Assembly (NCBI RefSeq): GCF_000281715.2
Contig: NZ_CP124576.1
Location: forward strand, 2,921,501-2,985,500
Reading direction: 5' to 3'
Length of the DNA: 64,000 nt
DNA from: Sphingobium sp. AP49
GTDB lineage: Bacteria > Pseudomonadota > Alphaproteobacteria > Sphingomonadales > Sphingomonadaceae
Shown: one piece after another, positions 8,236 to 17,179 of the stretch
How positions within the stretch are numbered: the stretch's first letter is position 1
Layout: each line of letters begins with the position of its first letter
Position numbers and translations under genes: made by a program
Notes under the pieces: generated by a model
What the model saw: the letters and a program-made list of their open reading frames with translations, nothing else
Databases searched by the model: none
Told to the model about the DNA's origin: nothing

Positions 8236-9324
8236 TCAGCCCGCGAGCGCGACGTCGACCTTCTCCCGCTCGGCCACCTTGCGGCGGACGACCGGCAGCA
8301 GTTCGCGGCCATAGAGGATGGAATCGCCCAGCGGATCGAAGCCGCGGATCAGGAAATGGTCGATGCCGATATCATAATAATCGAGCATCGCGTTGGCGAC
8401 CTGCTCGGGCGTGCCGACCAGACCGGTGGAATTGCCGGCCGCGCCGGTGAGCGCGGCGACGCCGGTCCACAGGCGCTTGTCCTGCCGGTTGGCCCTGGCC
8501 GCTTCCAGCAGGCGCAGCGATCCGACATTGGGCGGGCGATGGCCGGTCAGCGGCAGGCCGGCGGCGACGCGATTGGCGCGCACCTGCTCCTCGATCTCCG
8601 CCGCGCGCTTCCAGGCCGCTTCCTCGGTATCGGCGATCACCGGGCGCAGCGACAGCGAGAAGCCGGGATTGCGGCCGTGGCGGGCGGCGGCGCGGCGCAC
8701 CTGACGCACCGTGTCCTGCACCGCTTCGAGCGTTTCGCCCCAGAGCGCATAGACATCGGCATGACGCCCGGCGACCTCGATCGCCTCGGCCGAGGAACCG
8801 CCGAAGAAGACGGGCAGATTGTCCGGCTTGATCGCGCTGAAGGCCTGACGAATATCGTAGAAGTCGCCGCGATGGTCGAAAGGCTGGGCCGCCGTCCATT
8901 CCTGGCGCAGGATGGTCAGATATTCGTCGGTGCGCTGGTAGCGCTGGGCCTTGACCGTACCGGTGTCGCCATCGCGCGCCATTTCCTCGTCGGCGCCGCC
9001 AGTGATGATATGGACCGCGACCCGGCCGCCCGACAGCTGATCGAGCGTCGCAAGCTGACGCGCCGCCACGGTCGGCTGGGTAAAACCGGGGCGATGGGCG
9101 ACGAGGAAGCCGAGCTTGCTCGTCAGCGCAGCGGCATGGGCGGCGACGATCTGGCTTTCCGGGCTGTTGGAGCCGAAGGGGATGAGGACGCGGTCGAAGC
9201 CGCCCTCCTCCTGCGCCTTCGCCGCCGCCTCGACATAATCCTTGTCGAGTACCCGACTGCGGACTGCCGCCTGGGCTTCCGAGCCATTGTTGAAGCCGAT
9301 ATAGCCGATGAACTTGACGCTCAT
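8236..9324 (-). CDS. FMNH2-dependent alkanesulfonate monooxygenase-like protein (SsuD family)
   Basis: A 362-residue LLM-class flavin monooxygenase. Diagnostic stretches include FIGYIGFNNGSE at the start, FLVAHRPGFTQPTVAARQLATLDQLSGGR, IITGGADEEMARDGD and PVFFGGSSAEAIEVAGRHADVYALWGE, all close to SsuD-type enzymes. SsuD oxygenates alkanesulfonates to an aldehyde and sulfite in the cytoplasm, using reduced flavin from a reductase that is not encoded nearby. A GGAAAGGAA ribosome site precedes the ATG. Lying in an operon with SsuA-, SsuB- and SsuC-like genes supports sulfonate cleavage, though the chain length of the substrate cannot be read from sequence. Confidence 0.88.
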   Translation of the reverse strand: MSVKFIGYIGFNNGSEAQAAVRSRVLDKDYVEAAAKAQEEGGFDRVLIPFGSNSPESQIVAAHAAALTSKLGFLVAHRPGFTQPTVAARQLATLDQLSGGRVAVHIITGGADEEMARDGDTGTVKAQRYQRTDEYLTILRQEWTAAQPFDHRGDFYDIRQAFSAIKPDNLPVFFGGSSAEAIEVAGRHADVYALWGETLEAVQDTVRQVRRAAARHGRNPGFSLSLRPVIADTEEAAWKRAAEIEEQVRANRVAAGLPLTGHRPPNVGSLRLLEAARANRQDKRLWTGVAALTGAAGNSTGLVGTPEQVANAMLDYYDIGIDHFLIRGFDPLGDSILYGRELLPVVRRKVAEREKVDVALAG

Positions 9325-9345
9325 GGGGTCATTCCTTTCCGCTGA

Positions 9346-10608
9346 TCAGATGACGAAGAAGCCGTGGGTGCCATCCTTTTCGAGCTGGGCGACAAGGCCA
9401 TATTCCCAGTCGAGATAGGCCTGCATCTTCTCGGCCTTGTTGTCGGTGCCCTCATAGGGGCGCTTGTAGCGGCCCTCGGGTCCACGTGGGGCCGGCGCGC
9501 CGTCGCTGCCGCGTTCCAGCACCACCGCCGACCAGTCGACCGACAGGACATAGACTTCCCAGCCGAGCTGGGCGAGCCAGGAGGCGCTCATGTCGGCACG
9601 CGGACCAAGATCGTCGGTGACGACGATGCGGGCGCCGCGCACCGGGGCATTATGGTCGGTTTCCTGCACCAGCTGGCCGCCCTGCGCATTGCGGAAACCG
9701 GGCAGATGCCCCGCCTCATATTCCCGCGGCTGGCGCACATCATAGAGATAGAGGGTGCGGTCGGCGTCGGCCTTCAGATGTTCCAGATCGTCCCAGCCGA
9801 TCCATTTGACCCCGGCGCGATAGGCGACATCGCGGGCATGGGCGCGGGCCGCCTCGATCGCCTTGCCATCGACTTCGGGAGCCGCGCGTACCTGGCCGGT
9901 CTCCAGACCCTGCCCGGCCAGCGTCCAGCCGATCGTGCCGTTGCGCAGCGCAAAGACCTTGTTGGGCAGGCCGGCGTTGACCAGCGACTGGGTGCCGATG
10001 ATCGACCGGGTACGGCCGGCGCAATTGACGATGATGGTCGTGTCGGGATCGGGCGCGATCGTGCCGGCGCGCAGCACCAGTTCGGCGCCGGGCACGCTGG
10101 TCCCGGTCGGGATGCTCATCGTGTGATATTCGTCGTAGCGGCGGGCGTCGAGGATCGCGATGTCGGCCTTCTCGTCGATCAGCGCCTGCACAGCTTCGGC
10201 CGCGAGGCTGGGGGTATGGCGGCGATGCTCGACCAGTTCGCCAAAGGCCTTGGAGTAACTGTTCACATCCTCGAACAATTCATAGCCGGCGTCGCGCCAG
10301 GCGCTGAGACCGCCTTCCAGTTCGCGAACGTCGGTATAGCCAAGACCCTGCAACCGCACGGCGGCGCGGCGCGCCAGCCCCTCGCCCGCATCATAGACGA
10401 TGATCGGCGTGTCGAGCCGGGGGATACGCCAGCGCGCTTCCTCATCGATGCGGCGCAGCGGGATCTGGGCAGCGAAGAGCGGATGGCCCTGCGCAAAATC
10501 ATGTTCCTCGCGCACGTCGATCAGAGCAATCTCGTCACGGGCGATCAGGGCGGTGCGGATATCGGCCGGGGTCGCGACCTCAGTACGGTCCAATATGTCG
10601 GTGGTCAT
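9346..10608 (-). CDS. Three-domain rhodanese-like sulfurtransferase with a single active-site Cys
   Basis: A 420-residue protein with three rhodanese-like modules, roughly residues 10-115, 135-235 and 265-365, plus a C-terminal tail. Only the middle module has a catalytic loop with cysteine (NCAGRTRS, Cys196). The first has YDAGEGLA and the third TDDLGPRAD at the equivalent place, so both appear inactive. No signal peptide is visible, suggesting a cytoplasmic protein that moves sulfane sulfur from a donor to a thiol or other acceptor. Its start overlaps the dioxygenase stop (ATGA at 10605-10608), a pairing that, as I recall, also occurs beside the Pseudomonas 3-mercaptopropionate dioxygenase gene. 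Donor and acceptor are unknown. Confidence 0.87.
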   Translation of the reverse strand: MTTDILDRTEVATPADIRTALIARDEIALIDVREEHDFAQGHPLFAAQIPLRRIDEEARWRIPRLDTPIIVYDAGEGLARRAAVRLQGLGYTDVRELEGGLSAWRDAGYELFEDVNSYSKAFGELVEHRRHTPSLAAEAVQALIDEKADIAILDARRYDEYHTMSIPTGTSVPGAELVLRAGTIAPDPDTTIIVNCAGRTRSIIGTQSLVNAGLPNKVFALRNGTIGWTLAGQGLETGQVRAAPEVDGKAIEAARAHARDVAYRAGVKWIGWDDLEHLKADADRTLYLYDVRQPREYEAGHLPGFRNAQGGQLVQETDHNAPVRGARIVVTDDLGPRADMSASWLAQLGWEVYVLSVDWSAVVLERGSDGAPAPRGPEGRYKRPYEGTDNKAEKMQAYLDWEYGLVAQLEKDGTHGFFVI

Positions 10609-11215
10609 GCGTTTCTCGATCTGTCCCAGAGGTTGGGGATGACGCGGTTGGCGTATCCGGAAATGAAGCTTTTGGGCGTGCCGTCGGGGGCGAAGGTCGC
10701 GCGCTCGACCGCGCCGATATTGGCGCCATAGACATGGATGCTGACCGACGGCGCATCGGCCCGGCCGTTGGAGACCCGGTGGATGTCGCCGATCCGGGGC
10801 GAGACGGCATCAACCTCGCCCTCACGCAACAGGTCGGCGCCCTGGGCGACCAGCCCGCCGCCGGGCAGGCGATGGAAACGCTCGACCTGCTCGCTGCCGC
10901 GCAGCACGCCGACCAGCCCCCAGACGCCATGGTCGTGGATCGGGGTCGACTGGCCCGGCCCCCAGACGAAGCTGACGATGCTGAACCGCTCGCGGCTGTC
11001 GCAATGGAGCAGATATTGCTGGTAGCGATCGGGATCGGGCCGGGCATATTCGGGCGGCAGCCAGTCGTCGCGGGCGATCAGCCGGGCGAGCAGGGTGCGG
11101 CCGCTTTCCAGCAGCGCCTGTTCGTCGCGGGTGCAGGCGATGAGGTCGGCCAAGGCCGTGACGAAGCCGCGCAGCCGGCTGGTATCGACCGGCCGGTCGA
11201 TCGTGGTGACGGCGT

Positions 11216-11219
<4 letters not shown>
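10605..11219 (-). CDS. Gln-type thiol dioxygenase (3-mercaptopropionate dioxygenase-like; cysteine dioxygenase family)
   Basis: A 204-residue cupin enzyme that adds O2 to a thiol to give a sulfinate. The iron ligands are His95 and His97 (PIHDHG) and His147 (GDIHRVS); the Ser-His-Tyr triad is Ser160, His162, Tyr164 (SIHVY). The substrate-binding Arg60 of mammalian cysteine dioxygenase is replaced by Gln in YQQYLL (Gln67/Gln68), and the Cys that forms the Cys-Tyr crosslink is absent. From family knowledge these are marks of the Gln-type subclass that prefers 3-mercaptopropionate over cysteine. The stop overlaps the rhodanese start and the start overlaps the ATPase stop, so it is embedded in the sulfonate operon. 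Automated annotation will probably say cysteine dioxygenase; I favour the 3-mercaptopropionate assignment. Confidence 0.85.
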
Positions 11220-12007
<788 letters not shown>

Positions 12008-12009
12008 GA

Positions 12010-12834
12010 TCAATTCTCCACTATGCTGGGGCGCCAGACGAGGGCGCGGGCTTCGAGGGACCGGACCAGCCAATCGGCACCAAGGCCGAGAATGGCGTAG
12101 ACCATGAGGCAGACGACGATGATGTCGGTGCGCATGAAGTCGCGGGCATTGTTGATGAGATAGCCAAGCCCCGCCGAGGCGTTGATCTGTTCCGCCACCA
12201 CCAGCACCAGGATCGAAATGGAGAGCGCATAGCGCAGCCCGACCAGCAGCGAGGGCAAGGCGGCGGGCAGCACGACGTGCCAGACCTGTTCCCAGCGGCT
12301 GAGGCCGAAGCTCTTGGCGGCATCGAGCAGGCGCGGATCGACGCCGCGAATGCCGGCATAGAGGTTGAGATAGACCGGGAAGATGGTGCCGAAGGCGATC
12401 AGCGCGATCTTGGGCGTCTCACCAATGCCGAACCAGACGATGAACAGCGGCGTCAGCGCCAGCGCCGGAATGGTCCGCTTGATCTGCATCAGCGGGTCGA
12501 TCGCCAGTTCCGCGCCGCGCGACAGGCCCGCCGCCAGCCCCAGCGCCAGCCCCAGGCCGACGCCGATCAGCAGGCCGACCGCGACGCGCGCAAAGGAGAC
12601 GAGCAGGTTGGAGGGCAGTTCACCGCTCAGCACCATCTGGATCAGGGTGCCGATTACGGCGGAGGGCGCGGCCAGCGTCCGTTCCGGAATGAGGCCGGTG
12701 CGCGACCCCAGTTCCCACAGCAAAAGTAACAGCAAAGGTGACAACCAACGGCCGCCGAAGCGGGCGAGGGAAAAGCGGCGTCTGGCGCGCTGCGGCGGCG
12801 GTTCGCCCCTTATTGCCAATGCGGTCATGTCCAT
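12010..12834 (-). CDS. ssuC: ABC transporter permease, SsuC-like
   Basis: A 274-residue inner-membrane permease with about six hydrophobic segments, preceded by an arginine-rich cytoplasmic head. The coupling-helix EAA-like region is around LLDAAKSFGLSRWEQVWHVV, followed by the family's LPSLLVGLRYALSISILVLVVAEQ. It forms the channel for the sulfonate-type importer with the SsuB-like ATPase and the SsuA-like binding protein. It is the first gene of the eight-gene minus-strand operon; the promoter should lie in the 260 bases shared with the divergent LysR gene. No strong Shine-Dalgarno is seen before its ATG. Confidence 0.9.
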   Translation of the reverse strand: MDMTALAIRGEPPPQRARRRFSLARFGGRWLSPLLLLLLWELGSRTGLIPERTLAAPSAVIGTLIQMVLSGELPSNLLVSFARVAVGLLIGVGLGLALGLAAGLSRGAELAIDPLMQIKRTIPALALTPLFIVWFGIGETPKIALIAFGTIFPVYLNLYAGIRGVDPRLLDAAKSFGLSRWEQVWHVVLPAALPSLLVGLRYALSISILVLVVAEQINASAGLGYLINNARDFMRTDIIVVCLMVYAILGLGADWLVRSLEARALVWRPSIVEN

Positions 12835-12906
12835 CCGTCATGCTGGTGAAGTCGCCTTCATCCAACATCAATTCTCTACTCATTCAATTGAGTTTTATCC
12901 TGCGGG

Positions 12907-12927
12907 CCTATGAGGGAAAATCATAGG
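12907..12927. promoter_or_regulatory. Inverted repeat, candidate LysR-type operator
   Basis: CCTATGA and TCATAGG form a perfect 7-7-7 inverted repeat in the intergenic region between the divergent ssuC-like and lysR-like genes. Size and placement fit a LysR-family binding box, about 75 bases before the ssuC start. The remainder of the 260-base gap holds AT-rich stretches but no clear consensus promoter. Confidence 0.55.
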
Positions 12928-13094
12928 TCATCATTCACCCCTATTTCCGGGCATTTCGGCGCGCGATGGGCGGGATAGCTTTTCCTGCCCCCGGGCAAAC
13001 TCTACTATTTTGATTGATATATTGCGATGGATCATAAGCGCAGGCCCGTGCCCGGCATCGGATCGGCCCCCTTTCACCATCAAAAGGATATGCC

Positions 13095-13931
13095 GTGCCG
13101 GTCAATCTGCCGACCAATCTCCTGCGCAGCTTCGTCGCGATCGTCGACACCGGGTCGATGCTCAATGCGTCGGAACAGGTGTTCGTCACCCAGTCCGCCC
13201 TCAGCCTGCAGATCAAGCGGCTGGAGGAACTGGTGCAGCAGTCGCTGTTCCTGCGCGAAGGCCGCCGCCTCCACCTGACTGCGGCCGGCGAGGTGCTGCT
13301 CGACTATGCACGCCGGGTGCTGAGCCTGCATGACGAGGCGGTGGCGGCGGTCAGCGCCGGACGCTTTGCCGGCCCGGCGCGGATCGGCATGGTGCAGGAT
13401 TTTGCCGACAGTCTGCTCTCGGGCCTGCTCTCCCGCTTTGCCGAACTGCACCCGGACGCGCAAATCTATGCGCGGGTCGCGGGCACGGCCGAGTTGCAGG
13501 CGCTGCTCGACCGCCGCGAACTGGATATCTTGCTGGGCTTTGCCGCGCCCAATGACGGCAGCGCGGTCACGGTCGCGCCGATGAGTTGGTATGGCACGGC
13601 CGAACTGGTCGAGCGCGACACCATCCCGCTGGCAGTGCTGGAGGAGCCCTGTCGTTTCCGCGAGGCGGCGATCCGGGCGCTGGAGGATAATGGCCTGCAA
13701 TGGCGGATCGCGGTCGAGACGCCCAACCTCGCCACGCTGCGCGCGGCAGTGGCTGCGGGCCTGGGCATCACCGCACGCACCCATTTGTTCCAGGACGATA
13801 TGACAGTGCTGGAGCATGAGCGCCTGCCCACCCTGCCCCGCGTCGCCGCGATCCTGCGCACCAGCGACAAGCTGGATCGCGCCGCGCATCGGCTGGCGGA
13901 ACTGGCGCGCGAGACGGTGACCGGGCTTTAG
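13095..13931 (+). CDS. LysR-family transcriptional regulator
   Basis: A 278-residue LysR-type regulator with an N-terminal winged helix-turn-helix (about residues 5-64; SMLNASEQVFVTQSALSLQI is the recognition region) and a C-terminal periplasmic-binding-like effector domain. The start is GTG at 13095, placed 6 bases after AAAAGGA; the ATG at 13090 is in another frame. Divergent orientation to the sulfur operon and the shared 7-7-7 palindrome argue that it controls that operon and probably itself, responding to a sulfur metabolite in the manner of CysB/Cbl (inference). Its stop codon lies inside a 15-base sequence that is duplicated 109 bases downstream. Confidence 0.9.
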   Translation: MPVNLPTNLLRSFVAIVDTGSMLNASEQVFVTQSALSLQIKRLEELVQQSLFLREGRRLHLTAAGEVLLDYARRVLSLHDEAVAAVSAGRFAGPARIGMVQDFADSLLSGLLSRFAELHPDAQIYARVAGTAELQALLDRRELDILLGFAAPNDGSAVTVAPMSWYGTAELVERDTIPLAVLEEPCRFREAAIRALEDNGLQWRIAVETPNLATLRAAVAAGLGITARTHLFQDDMTVLEHERLPTLPRVAAILRTSDKLDRAAHRLAELARETVTGL

Positions 13932-14055
13932 ATCGGAATGATTTAGACTGATCCACTGCGTCATTGCGAGCGCAGCGAAGCAATCCAACATCGCTCGGAT
14001 GGATTGCTTCACTTCGTTCGCAATGACGATTCAAGGGCAAGTGACCGGGCTTTAG
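13917..14055. repeat. 109-bp insertion bounded by 15-bp direct repeats, carrying a palindromic dispersed-type repeat
   Basis: GTGACCGGGCTTTAG occurs exactly at 13917-13931 (the end of the lysR-like gene including its TAG stop) and again at 14041-14055. The 109 bases between contain a long imperfect hairpin (13958-14029). The right-hand copy runs on into GCGCCCGGTC, completing a GC-rich hairpin. The simplest reading is that the palindromic element inserted just past the regulator stop and duplicated 15 bases of target. No transposase or terminal inverted repeat is present. Confidence 0.7.
13958..14029. repeat. Palindromic repeat element (REP/MITE-like hairpin)
   Basis: The left arm starts GCGTCATTGCGAGCG and ends GAAGCAATCCA (13987); the right arm starts TGGATTGCTTC at 14000 and ends CGCAATGACG. 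The 29-base arms pair with three mismatches around a 12-base loop. The CGTCATTGCGAGCG/GCAATCCA core is a hairpin I recognise as dispersed in many alphaproteobacterial intergenic regions. Only this copy was noticed in the window. Confidence 0.75.
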
Positions 14056-14064
14056 CGCCCGGTC
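14043..14064. terminator. GC-rich hairpin between convergent genes
   Basis: GACCGGGC (14043-14050) and GCCCGGTC (14057-14064) pair across a 6-base loop. It sits between the lysR-like gene and the end of the minus-strand hydroxyacid dehydrogenase operon. There is no T-run, so termination is only likely, not certain. Confidence 0.5.
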
Positions 14065-14074
14065 ATCCCCATCA

Positions 14075-15019
14075 TCAATAACCGCGCGCCGGATCGACGA
14101 TGTCGGACGGCGCCTCGCCCCGGACGAAGCGGGTCAGGTCGTCCTGGATCTTTTCCAGCAGGCGATGGCGCACCAGTTGGTAATTGCTGGAAATATGCGG
14201 GGTCAGCCGTACCCTGGGATGGGTGTAGAGGACATGACCTTCCGGCAGCGGTTCGGGATCGGTGACGTCCAGCGTCGCAAAGCCCAGCCGGCCATCATCC
14301 AGCGCCCGCACAAGGGCCGCCTGATCGACCACCGATCCGCGCGCGACATTGATAAGGTGTGCGCCCGGCCGCACCCGCGCCAGCAGCGCGTCATCGACCA
14401 GATGGCGGGTCTGGGCAGTGGCCGGCACGGCGAGCAATATATGATCCGCCTCCTCCACCAAAGTGCCGACATCGCCGACCAGTTGCACGCCCGGCACGCT
14501 GGGCTGCGCGCCGGATCGCCGCACGCCGATCACCTGCGCGCCGAGCGCCAGGCCGCGCCGTGCCACCGCCGCGCCGATCGCGCCCATGCCGATGATGCCG
14601 ATGGTCGTGCCCGATACCCGGCCCAGTTGCGCCGGCCCCCATTGTGCCCGTGAACGGACGGTGACGGCATCCAGATTCTTGGCATGGGCATAGATGGCGG
14701 CGATCGCATAATCGGCAATCTCCTCCGACGCGACGCCGCGGCCACAGGTCACCAGCGGCGCGTCGAGCAGCCAGTCGGGATAGAAATCGACCCCGACCGA
14801 GGCGCTGTAGACCCATTTGAGGCGCCCCGGCCAGGGTGCAGGGCGGCTGACATCGGTCGCACGCCAGGCGGGCGACGGGCGGATCAGCAGGATGTCGGCC
14901 TCGTCGGCGGCGCTCCAGGGCGTATCCTCGGCGACGTCGATCAGCACGGGAGCGGACGGGTGGCGGGAGAGGCTCCGGTTGAAATCCGGCTCCATCTGGC
15001 TGGCAATGATCAGGGACAT
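14075..15019 (-). CDS. D-isomer-specific 2-hydroxyacid dehydrogenase
   Basis: A 314-residue NAD(P)-dependent dehydrogenase of the phosphoglycerate/glyoxylate reductase superfamily. The Rossmann signature is TIGIIGMGAIGAAVARRGLALGAQVIGV, with the basic NADP-type RRSG following it. Catalytic-domain motifs are VARGSVVDQAALVRAL (Arg), DVTDPEPLPEGHVLY (the Glu region) and LTPHISS (His). The ATG at 15019 lies 4 bases past the acyl-CoA dehydrogenase homologue's stop, so it is the last gene of that operon. It would reduce a 2-oxo acid or oxidise a 2-hydroxy acid in the cytoplasm. A sulfur-related substrate such as a 2-oxo thioether acid is possible but not shown. Confidence 0.87.
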   Translation of the reverse strand: MSLIIASQMEPDFNRSLSRHPSAPVLIDVAEDTPWSAADEADILLIRPSPAWRATDVSRPAPWPGRLKWVYSASVGVDFYPDWLLDAPLVTCGRGVASEEIADYAIAAIYAHAKNLDAVTVRSRAQWGPAQLGRVSGTTIGIIGMGAIGAAVARRGLALGAQVIGVRRSGAQPSVPGVQLVGDVGTLVEEADHILLAVPATAQTRHLVDDALLARVRPGAHLINVARGSVVDQAALVRALDDGRLGFATLDVTDPEPLPEGHVLYTHPRVRLTPHISSNYQLVRHRLLEKIQDDLTRFVRGEAPSDIVDPARGY

Positions 15020-15023
15020 GGAC

Positions 15024-16199
15024 TCAATTCCCCAGCGCCGCGCGACCGGCGGCAATCAGGATGGTGTCGGTCTGCGGCGAATGGATACGGCTGCACAGCA
15101 CGTCGCGATAATGGCGCTCCAGCGGATTATGGCGGCTGATTCCGGGATTGCCGGTCAGTTCCAGCCCGATCTCGACCGCGCGGATGGCGTTCGCGGTGGC
15201 GACATATTTGATCGCATTGGCCTCCACCGCCGACGGCGGATCGCCCGCGTCGATCCGCGCGGCGGCGTCGCGCACCAGCGTGCGGTTGACCTGCAACAGC
15301 GCCTCGATCTCGCCGAACTTCTCCTGCACGCGCGGCAGGGTGGCGAGCGACGCGCCGAGGTTGCTCGGTACCCGGTCGTTGAGATAGGCGCGCAGCCAGT
15401 CGCGCGCGGCCCGCGCCACCCCGTCATAGATGACCGAGATGGAGAGCGCATTCCACAGCGTCTGGACCGGATCGGGCGCGCCCCATTCCTCCGGCCGGCG
15501 AATGTCGACCGCATGGTCGGCCGGCGTCGGCGTATCGGTGAAATGGACGGCATGGCTGACCGTCGCTCGCATGCCCAGATGATCCCAGGCCGGCTCGATC
15601 TCCACCCCCGAACTCCCGGCCCGGACCAGGAAATTGCCGACGCGCGGGATATCCTCGTCGGTCTTCGCCCAGACCGAATACCAGTCCAGCCCGGTCGATC
15701 CGGTCGAATAGATTTTGGTGCCGCTGATCGCCCAGCCATGGGCGGTGCGCCGTGCGATCGTGGCGGGCAGGCCACCGCGCACCGGGGTGCCCAGTTCGGG
15801 TTCGACGCGCAGCCCGCCGATCAGGCCCCGGCCCGCCACCGCGTCGCGCGCCAATTGCGCGTAGATGTCCGCCGGCCAGCCGCGCGCCCGGTTGGGCGTG
15901 GCATGATAATGATAGGTCATGAACAGGATCAGCGCGGTCGAGGGGTCGCCCTTCGCCACCGCCGCCAGCACCCGCAGCGCTTCAGAGACCGATGCGCCCC
16001 GCCCGCCGAGCGCGCGCGGCACGGTCAGCGCGATCAGCCCTTGCTGCGCCAATATGTCGAAATTGGCGCGGGGGAATTCAGCACTACGGTCATATTGCTC
16101 CGCATTGGCGGCCAGCAGCCGGGTCAGCCGGTCGAGCTGGTCGGCGGGCACCGGCCCTTCGGGCGGCAGCGGCTGCACGGAAATTGCCTGGGTCGCCAT
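15024..16199 (-). CDS. Acyl-CoA dehydrogenase-fold monooxygenase, SfnB/DszC-like
   Basis: A 391-residue flavoprotein of the acyl-CoA dehydrogenase fold. N-terminal helices, a central beta domain with ISGTKIYSTGS, and C-terminal helices with ITGNPG-like ELTGNPGISRHNPLERHYRDV are visible. SGTKxYxTG and HNPLERHYRDV are typical of the branch containing DszC (dibenzothiophene monooxygenase) and SfnB (sulfur acquisition oxidoreductase), which use FMNH2 to oxygenate sulfur compounds rather than dehydrogenating acyl-CoA. The open frame runs much further upstream, but that part overlaps the binding-protein gene; ATG at 16199 is the sensible start. The gap to the preceding gene is 4 bases. Substrate unknown. 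Confidence 0.85.
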   Translation of the reverse strand: MATQAISVQPLPPEGPVPADQLDRLTRLLAANAEQYDRSAEFPRANFDILAQQGLIALTVPRALGGRGASVSEALRVLAAVAKGDPSTALILFMTYHYHATPNRARGWPADIYAQLARDAVAGRGLIGGLRVEPELGTPVRGGLPATIARRTAHGWAISGTKIYSTGSTGLDWYSVWAKTDEDIPRVGNFLVRAGSSGVEIEPAWDHLGMRATVSHAVHFTDTPTPADHAVDIRRPEEWGAPDPVQTLWNALSISVIYDGVARAARDWLRAYLNDRVPSNLGASLATLPRVQEKFGEIEALLQVNRTLVRDAAARIDAGDPPSAVEANAIKYVATANAIRAVEIGLELTGNPGISRHNPLERHYRDVLCSRIHSPQTDTILIAAGRAALGN

Positions 16200-16203
16200 G
16201 CTA

Positions 16204-17178
16204 TCAGCCTCTCTTGGGAATGGCATCGTTGAAACGGGCATCCCAGAGCGGGCGGACGTCCACCCGCTTGGGAACCAGCCCGGCCTTGAAGAAGACGTCG
16301 GCGACCTGCTGCTGCGATCCGATCGCCTCGGGCGTGACCGGGCGCAGTTCATAGGTCGCGCTCTTGCGGCGGAACTGGTCGAGCACATAATCGCGCGGCA
16401 CGCCGATATCCTGGGCGACGATGCCGGCCCATTCCTCCTGATGCGTGGCCGCCCAGCCAAAGCCCTGCTGCACCAGCGCCAGATATTCGCGGATGATGGC
16501 CGCCTTGTCGGGATCGGCCAGCGCATCGACATGGGCGGAAACGAGATAATTGCCCGACAGGATGCCATTAGCGGTGCGCAATATCCGCGCCCCCTCGGTC
16601 GCGATCGCGCGCTGGATCGGGAAGCCATAGATCGCCCAGGCATCGAGCGCCCCTTGCGAGAAGGCCGCTGCGCCGTCCGACACGCCCATCGCAACGGGGG
16701 TGATGTCGTCCCAGCTCAGGCCGACCTCCTCCAGCATGCGGATCAGGAAATATTGGGCGGTGGTGGCGCGGACATAGCCGACGCGCTTGCCCTTGAGGTC
16801 GGCGATGGCGCGCGCCTTCGATCCCTTCGGAACCAGCACCACCTGATTATTGACGTCGCCATGGGCGACCGCGATCTGGCGGAAGCTCTGGATGGTGGAG
16901 GCGGCGGCGAAGATCGGCGGGATCTCGCTCATCCCGCCATAATCGAGCGATCCGCCATTGAGCGCCTCGACCACCAGATGGCCGGACTGAAACTCGCTAT
17001 AGGCCAGGTCGAAGCCCCTGGGCTGGATGCCCGCCGCCTTGAACAGCAGCCGCGTGTCACCGTCGCCCTTGCCGGTGATCGACACGCGCAAGGTCGGGCG
17101 CCCTGTACGCGATGCACCGCACGCCGAAAGCAGCAGACTGCCGGCGGCGGCACCAAGCATATGCCGTCTGGACAGCAT
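16204..17178 (-). CDS. ABC transporter substrate-binding protein with Tat/lipoprotein signal
   Basis: A 324-residue NitT/TauT/SsuA-type binding protein. The N-terminus LSRRHMLGAAAGSLLLSACG combines a twin-arginine motif with a lipobox (Cys20), so it is probably membrane-anchored on the periplasmic side. The binding fold shows GGSLDYGGMSEIPPIFAAAS and DLKGKRVGYVRATTAQYFLIRMLEE. No permease or ATPase accompanies it, so it may share the SsuB/SsuC pair encoded at 11216-12834, giving that transporter a second ligand. The ATG at 17178 follows the stop of a 50-residue ORF by one base. Confidence 0.85.
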   Translation of the reverse strand: MLSRRHMLGAAAGSLLLSACGASRTGRPTLRVSITGKGDGDTRLLFKAAGIQPRGFDLAYSEFQSGHLVVEALNGGSLDYGGMSEIPPIFAAASTIQSFRQIAVAHGDVNNQVVLVPKGSKARAIADLKGKRVGYVRATTAQYFLIRMLEEVGLSWDDITPVAMGVSDGAAAFSQGALDAWAIYGFPIQRAIATEGARILRTANGILSGNYLVSAHVDALADPDKAAIIREYLALVQQGFGWAATHQEEWAGIVAQDIGVPRDYVLDQFRRKSATYELRPVTPEAIGSQQQVADVFFKAGLVPKRVDVRPLWDARFNDAIPKRG

Positions 17179-17179
17179 A

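Noticed and set aside
15024..16694. Very long frame in front of the SfnB/DszC-like gene, suggesting a 556-residue protein
   Set aside because: The extra 165 residues are Arg/Ser-rich and overlap the binding-protein gene in another frame; the conserved protein starts at ATG 16199.
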